A stretch of 23,206 nucleotides of DNA, taken from IMG/VR virus record IMGVR_UViG_3300025407_000134, positions 1 to 23,206 of that record; one strand, 5' to 3'. This document shows positions 19,939 through 23,206 of the stretch, in pieces. Below the pieces are notes generated by a model. That model had not been told where the DNA came from, did no database searches, and was given only the letters and a program-made list of their open reading frames with translations. The stretch's first letter is position 1. Each line of letters begins with the position of its first letter. A program made the translations under genes and the position numbers. This stretch comes from a virus.

Positions 19939-20403
19939 ATGAAAGATGTAAGAATAAAGGTATTACCTGGTAATTTCTTAGATAGTATAGGCATAAATGT
20001 TTTCATGATAGAGAATAATATATCTGAATACGATGCATATATAAAAGGAAATATTACTAGATTTAATCATTTTGTGGAGTTTCAAGGAGGCAGAGCGGCT
20101 GGATTTCCTGATATGAAAGGCGAATTGAATTACAGGGGAAATAAATTCAAATTCCAGGCTTGTAACATAATATTCAGAAGACCTGTTTTTGATATAGCTG
20201 GCAAAGACGATAAAATGATAGAATGGTCTATGTCTGAAGGAGATTCAGTAAAAGCTAAAATTGATGGTGTGAATTTTCTAATAAAAAGATTAGAGAATGG
20301 TGATGGCGCTATATTATTCGAACTATATGTTGATTGTATGTTTGATGGGGAACCAGCACCTCCATCAACAGTTCATCGTAGAGAAACCATAGAATCACTA
20401 TAA
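19939..20403 (+). CDS. Late-region beta-rich protein, 154 aa
   Basis: The protein starts MKDVRIKVLPGNFLDSIGIN and ends with a disordered TVHRRETIESL tail. The segment MSEGDSVKAKIDGVNFLIKR followed by LENGDGAILFELYVDC closely parallels the end of the 159-aa protein downstream (NEDHIWEFQGVKFRVKR, then DDDDAKKFNVYINW), supporting common descent. Fold and function are unknown. GGAG lies nine bases before the ATG and 11 bases separate it from the previous stop. Its own stop codon overlaps the late promoter of the next gene. Confidence 0.72.
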   Translation: MKDVRIKVLPGNFLDSIGINVFMIENNISEYDAYIKGNITRFNHFVEFQGGRAAGFPDMKGELNYRGNKFKFQACNIIFRRPVFDIAGKDDKMIEWSMSEGDSVKAKIDGVNFLIKRLENGDGAILFELYVDCMFDGEPAPPSTVHRRETIESL

Positions 20404-20406
20404 ATA
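20399..20406 (+). promoter_or_regulatory. Late promoter (TATAAATA) overlapping a stop codon
   Basis: An exact late box, 40 bases before the 159-aa gene. Initiation near 20412 falls inside the 5' arm of the terminator at 20409-20424, so new transcripts would escape that hairpin. Confidence 0.75.
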
Positions 20407-20408
20407 AG

Positions 20409-20431
20409 GGGAGCTTCGGCTCCCTTTTTTT
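20409..20431 (+). terminator. UUCG-loop terminator
   Basis: GGGAGC, TTCG, GCTCCC and then seven Ts make a textbook terminator with the very stable C(UUCG)G loop. It ends the 19451-20403 transcript. Confidence 0.93.
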
Positions 20432-20445
20432 ATTAGGAGAAATCA

Positions 20446-20925
20446 ATGTCAATGCCAGTAAGAGTTTGTGTTCAGTGGGGAACTGTACCGTCCAGGGAAG
20501 ATGGTTGGCCTTACTGGTGGAACGACGATTACGTATTAGGCTTCAATGTTCATATGTTCGACAACGGTAACAACGATTACGCACACAACAACACCAGCAC
20601 CATATTTAGGAACAAGGACCCACAGCCAGACTTATTATGTTGGACAGGCCATGACGCCTGGAGCGGGATCGATCTCGGCGGTGATGTGAAAGGTATCGAC
20701 AAGAACGGTCATAACCTGTACGTATACTTTTATACGAACAACCCAACCATGGGTTGGCCGACGTTCGCAATGAGCCAGTCAATTGGCGATGATTCTAACG
20801 ATCATAAGTTCGAAGCCAACGAGGATCATATATGGGAGTTTCAAGGCGTGAAGTTTCGCGTCAAGAGAGAAGTAGATGATGACGATGCGAAAAAGTTTAA
20901 TGTTTATATAAATTGGACAGGATGA
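20446..20925 (+). CDS. Late-region aromatic, beta-rich protein, 159 aa
   Basis: A protein rich in Trp, Asn, Asp and Gly, starting MSMPVRVCVQWGTVPSREDG, with repeated W-x-x-D and N-N-D clusters and a final FRVKREVDDDDAKKFNVYIN. The end is related to the 154-aa protein upstream. No signal peptide or membrane segment is seen. The base composition is richer in G and C than its two relatives upstream, so it may be an older or transferred copy. GGAGA lies six bases before the ATG. A carbohydrate-binding or virion-surface role would fit the aromatic content but is inference. Confidence 0.72.
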   Translation: MSMPVRVCVQWGTVPSREDGWPYWWNDDYVLGFNVHMFDNGNNDYAHNNTSTIFRNKDPQPDLLCWTGHDAWSGIDLGGDVKGIDKNGHNLYVYFYTNNPTMGWPTFAMSQSIGDDSNDHKFEANEDHIWEFQGVKFRVKREVDDDDAKKFNVYINWTG

Positions 20926-20929
20926 TAAT

Positions 20930-21391
20930 ATGGCAGTGAAACCTACAACAACAAGAACAAGAAGGGTAACGAAACCAAAGGCTGAAGCCGAGGTGAGTGA
21001 AGTCCCAGCGGATGTGCCAGTTGACGAGTCCGGTAACCAAATTATTGATGAGGCACCTCCACAACAGGAGGGTAATATGGCTATTTACGATAATATTGTA
21101 AACAAGGCAGCTGAGGTATACAAATTTAATCCTATCCTTACGGGTATGATTATTCTTTTGATTCTTATCATCGGCGCTCTTGGTTATTATATGATGCGAA
21201 ATGACGACAGAATATATGCATATATTTCATATAAGGATAAGCAAACAGCAGACTTATATGACCGAGTAATTACAATGGCAAAGGAATGTAAGGATAAGCC
21301 ACTTGATAGAGGCAATTTCCCTTTGCTTGAGTTCCCTCGCACGACTACTAAGAGTCAGGCAACGCCGACTAAGGGCGACGGAGTCCAGTAA
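20930..21391 (+). CDS. Single-pass membrane protein with a nested start, 153 aa
   Basis: The N-terminal 49 residues are charged and proline-rich (TTTRTRRVTKPKAEAEVSEV). One membrane segment lies at about 68-88 (PILTGMIILLILIIGALGYY), then a 60-residue polar tail with a helix (YISYKDKQTADLYDRVITMA). An internal ATG at 21077 (Met50) has GGAGGG five bases upstream, a better ribosome site than that of the long form, so a 104-aa form beginning MAIYDNIVNKAAEVYKF is likely also made. Dual starts and N-in topology occur in holins, and holin is a candidate role, but length and single segment do not prove it. It is the last gene before a strong terminator. Confidence 0.75.
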   Translation: MAVKPTTTRTRRVTKPKAEAEVSEVPADVPVDESGNQIIDEAPPQQEGNMAIYDNIVNKAAEVYKFNPILTGMIILLILIIGALGYYMMRNDDRIYAYISYKDKQTADLYDRVITMAKECKDKPLDRGNFPLLEFPRTTTKSQATPTKGDGVQ

Positions 21392-21427
21392 TAGTAAACT
21401 TAGTTTACGTTCGAATATAAACTACAG

Positions 21428-21460
21428 TAGGAGGCGATAGTAAACGCCTCCTATTTTTTT
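21428..21460 (+). terminator. Terminator with the TAAAC core in its loop
   Basis: TAGGAGGCG and CGCCTCCTA form a 9-bp stem around ATAGTAAA, followed by seven Ts. The loop carries the same ATAGTAAAC sequence seen at 13361 and 15398. Confidence 0.92.
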
Positions 21461-21465
21461 CAGTC

Positions 21466-21557
21466 ACTTACAACACCAACATTAACATCTTTTAATGTTC
21501 TGGGGGCTTTACTTTTGTGAATTTATAGGGTATAATATATTGTAAGATTGAGAAAGG
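21466..21557 (+). repeat. Promoter-region repeat, copy 2
   Basis: This is the partner of 13402-13493, 8064 bases away, with the inverted repeat AACATTAA/TTAATGTT at 21478-21499. The two copies differ at only about eight of 92 positions. Confidence 0.88.
21508..21536 (+). promoter_or_regulatory. Early promoter at 21508
   Basis: TTTACT, 17 bases, TATAAT, in the duplicated 92-base region, 29 bases before the 93-aa gene. Confidence 0.9.
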
Positions 21558-21564
21558 CGAAAGA

Positions 21565-21846
21565 ATGAATAGCTCTAATTTGTCCGTTGGTCTTATCAAG
21601 AAGTCCTTAGCTTCATTAGCCGATACAGTAGGCAAGAAGCGTGATGGTTCATTCATTATACGTCGTGGGTTCTATTATCGTCACGGAGCCGACGCCGAGT
21701 CATATAAGATTGCCGTATGCAAGAAGTTAATGGGCGCTGGCGTCGGTTTTCATATTAAGGATTACGGCGAGCATTTCACAACATTCCGTGGTGGCGCCAC
21801 AATAGCCAACCAGTCGCATTGGTTTGTCGAGATTTGGCCAGAATAG
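21565..21846 (+). CDS. Conserved small phage protein, 93 aa
   Basis: A basic protein with KKRDGSFIIRRGFYYRHGAD (about 24-43), then a helix and a beta-rich end (GGATIANQSHWFVEIWPE). I recall similar short conserved hypotheticals with an RRxFxYxHG core in T4-type cyanophages. Its basic, aromatic core suggests nucleic-acid contact, but no function is known. GAGAAAGG, from the shared leader, is the ribosome site. Confidence 0.78.
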   Translation: MNSSNLSVGLIKKSLASLADTVGKKRDGSFIIRRGFYYRHGADAESYKIAVCKKLMGAGVGFHIKDYGEHFTTFRGGATIANQSHWFVEIWPE

Positions 21847-21862
21847 TAGCGAGGATATTAAC

Positions 21863-22207
21863 ATGCATATTACCTATTACGTAGACTCATATAGAGTATT
21901 AGAAGATAACACCACGACAGACGGAGATATGCATGCAGTAACAGGCGATGGTTTTATCGCCTACGCTTTGTTTGAGGATCTGATGAAGGATAACCCCGAT
22001 CGCCGTTATACTATAACAGCATATATTCCATTCGACGGAGATGTCGAGGAGTCAGAGAGCATTCTCCGTCTCACAGAGGATAGCACAGCATTGGAATTAG
22101 TAGCATCAGTTTCTGGTAGATACGGCGACGAGGAATTAGATCTCTGGTATATGGACGAGAACCCATCACATGTAGAAGTATTAGAATCATTAGGTCTTTC
22201 TACCTAA
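21863..22207 (+). CDS. Hypothetical acidic protein, 114 aa
   Basis: The protein starts MHITYYVDSYRVLEDNTTTD and is acidic throughout, with RRYTITAYIPFDGDVEESES and a C-terminal LWYMDENPSHVEVLESLGL. It resembles a small alpha/beta fold with no catalytic motif I recognise. The start at 21863 is preferred over an in-frame ATG 39 bases upstream because AGGA lies 10 bases before it and the upstream frame overlaps the previous gene. It is in the transcript of the early promoter at 21508. Confidence 0.75.
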   Translation: MHITYYVDSYRVLEDNTTTDGDMHAVTGDGFIAYALFEDLMKDNPDRRYTITAYIPFDGDVEESESILRLTEDSTALELVASVSGRYGDEELDLWYMDENPSHVEVLESLGLST

Positions 22208-22216
22208 TCTTTGTGC

Positions 22217-22245
22217 TTTACATTTATCAAAATGTAGGGTATGAT
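22217..22245 (+). promoter_or_regulatory. Early promoter of the AAA+ ATPase
   Basis: TTTACA, 17 bases, TATGAT, with the GAAGATTGAGGAG leader. It is the most diverged member of the early family here. Confidence 0.78.
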
Positions 22246-22273
22246 AATGTGAAGATTGAGGAGGAGATATATT

Positions 22274-23095
22274 ATGGCTCGTGGTTACCGTAACACCCGA
22301 ACAGTTCAAGATCCTATCGCCGCTGTTGACGCCGTAGTTGAGAGCGACGAAGCCATTGAGGAGCGTATCCGCGAGCGTTTTGAGATCCTATCTGATCTTA
22401 CTAACGCATCTATTACGGGCGACGCTCGTGCTCTTATTGTTTCGGGACCGCCAGGGCTCGGAAAGTCATTCACAGTTGAGCGTGCTCTTAACAGCTGGGA
22501 CCCGAGCGAGGTCAATCACACGATTATTAAGGGTTATGTTAAGGCGACTGGTTTGTATAAGACGCTTTATCAGTACCGTAATGAGGGACAGGTAATTGTA
22601 TTCGACGACGCCGACGCTCTTATATATGATGACGTAGCGTTGAATCTTTTGAAGGCGTGTTGTGACACGACGGATCGTCGGCGTGTTAGCTGGCGTTCGG
22701 AGGCGAAGTTCATCGACGAAGAGACAGCGGAGATTATTCCATCGTCGTTTGATTTTAACGGCACGGTAATCTTTATTACTAATCTTGATATGGACGCTAT
22801 GGTTGACCGTGGTCATAAGATTGCCCCACATTTAGAGGCATTGATTAGCCGTTCACATTATATTGACCTTTCTCTTAAGACCCGACGGGATTACCTTATA
22901 AGGATTCGTCAGGTTATTGAGGACGGAATGCTCGATAATCTTACATTAGAGCAGAAGGTAGACGTTATATCTTTTATTGAGATACACGCTGACAGCCTCC
23001 GTGAGTTATCATTACGTATGGCTATTAAGGTAGCGAATTTACGTAGGGCTAACCCTAATTGGGAGAAGTTAGCTCGCGTAACTTGCCTCCGCTGA
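22274..23095 (+). CDS. AAA+ ATPase
   Basis: This 273-aa protein has a Walker A GPPGLGKS (58-65), a Walker B VIVFDDAD (107-114), a sensor-like FNGTVIFITNLD (about 161-172) and an arginine in LISRSHYIDL (about 193). A C-terminal helical lid follows. It is a compact AAA+ motor; related ATPases are widespread in T4-type phages. The substrate is unknown; it might remodel DNA or a phage protein complex. GAGGAGA lies before the ATG at 22274; an upstream start would lie in the leader without a ribosome site. It does not look like the clamp-loader gp44. Confidence 0.85.
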   Translation: MARGYRNTRTVQDPIAAVDAVVESDEAIEERIRERFEILSDLTNASITGDARALIVSGPPGLGKSFTVERALNSWDPSEVNHTIIKGYVKATGLYKTLYQYRNEGQVIVFDDADALIYDDVALNLLKACCDTTDRRRVSWRSEAKFIDEETAEIIPSSFDFNGTVIFITNLDMDAMVDRGHKIAPHLEALISRSHYIDLSLKTRRDYLIRIRQVIEDGMLDNLTLEQKVDVISFIEIHADSLRELSLRMAIKVANLRRANPNWEKLARVTCLR

Positions 23096-23107
23096 GGAGT
23101 TTTCGAT

Positions 23108-23206
23108 ATGTATATAACAACACGTATGCGTCATCCTTTGTGGGACCAGAGAGACCGCTACGCTGCCGGAGTAATCCGTGAGTATAGCGAGTACACAGGC
23201 GAGATA
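23108..23206 (+). CDS. Unknown protein, N-terminal 33 residues only
   Basis: An ATG at 23108 with GAGGAG ten bases upstream opens a frame that runs to the end of the window, starting MYITTRMRHPLWDQRDRYAA. It starts 12 bases after the ATPase stop and is in the same early unit. Too little is visible to assign it. Confidence 0.6.
   Translation, partial: MYITTRMRHPLWDQRDRYAAGVIREYSEYTGEI

Noticed and set aside
20906-20913. TATAAATT before the membrane protein gene as a late promoter
   Set aside because: It is one base off the late box, lies inside the coding end of the upstream gene and is less well placed than the box at 20399, which already covers the unit.
1-23206. CRISPR array, tRNA genes, insertion sequences or integrase
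   Set aside because: I looked for spaced direct repeats, cloverleaf-like sequences with CCA-type ends, transposase motifs and terminal inverted repeats and saw none convincing.

Overview
This window looks like part of the chromosome of a T4-type (myovirus-like) tailed phage that infects an aerobic methane-oxidising bacterium. The T4-type assignment rests on a replication block: family B DNA polymerase gp43, recombinase UvsX and gp41 helicase, with a small conserved gene between polymerase and UvsX. It is supported by T4-type late promoters (TATAAATA), a two-gene spanin pair, a GH19 endolysin, an Hsp20 gene and many tiny, tightly overlapping early genes. The host assignment rests on a full-length pmoC, the C subunit of particulate methane monooxygenase, in which all six metal-ligand positions are intact. 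From memory of the family the protein looks closest to type II (Methylocystis-like) PmoC; I could not compute this. Large freshwater phages carrying pmoC have been described from metagenomes, and this window fits that group. I see no tRNA, rRNA, CRISPR array or insertion sequence.

Layout. Positions 1-7189 are all on the minus strand: a partial gene, gp41 helicase, uvsX, a 79-aa gene, gp43, the endolysin and three small unknown genes. Positions 7200-7954 hold a plus-strand HNH endonuclease. Positions 7967-10388 are minus-strand: hsp20, pmoC and three small genes, with pmoC behind a late promoter. Positions 10414-11057 are the plus-strand spanins behind a late promoter. Positions 11058-13280 are a minus-strand early region of nine very small genes, including two single-pass membrane proteins, a ClpP-fold protein and an Rmf-like protein. 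A divergent control region (13281-13501) holds early promoters facing both ways and a helically phased 10-bp repeat. Positions 13502-15386 carry plus-strand early genes and a second HNH protein.

Positions 15551-19142 hold four genes that together resemble a dismantled single-chain restriction-modification enzyme: SF2 helicase, Mrr-like nuclease, a methyltransferase half with NPPF, and a methyltransferase half with the SAM-binding motif. They form two transcription units whose promoters share an almost identical upstream element. Positions 19120-21391 hold late-type small proteins of unknown function and a membrane protein with a nested start. Positions 21565 to the end are early genes again, including an AAA+ ATPase.

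Regulation is unusually readable. Early genes share a promoter of form TTTACT or TTGACT, 16-17 bp, TATAAT; the plus-strand copies also share the start of the transcript and thus the ribosome site. Late genes use TATAAATA-like boxes, two of which sit so that transcription would begin inside the hairpin that terminates the upstream gene. The likely programme is early expression of replication, takeover and restriction-like genes, followed by late expression of pmoC, lysis genes and small late proteins.
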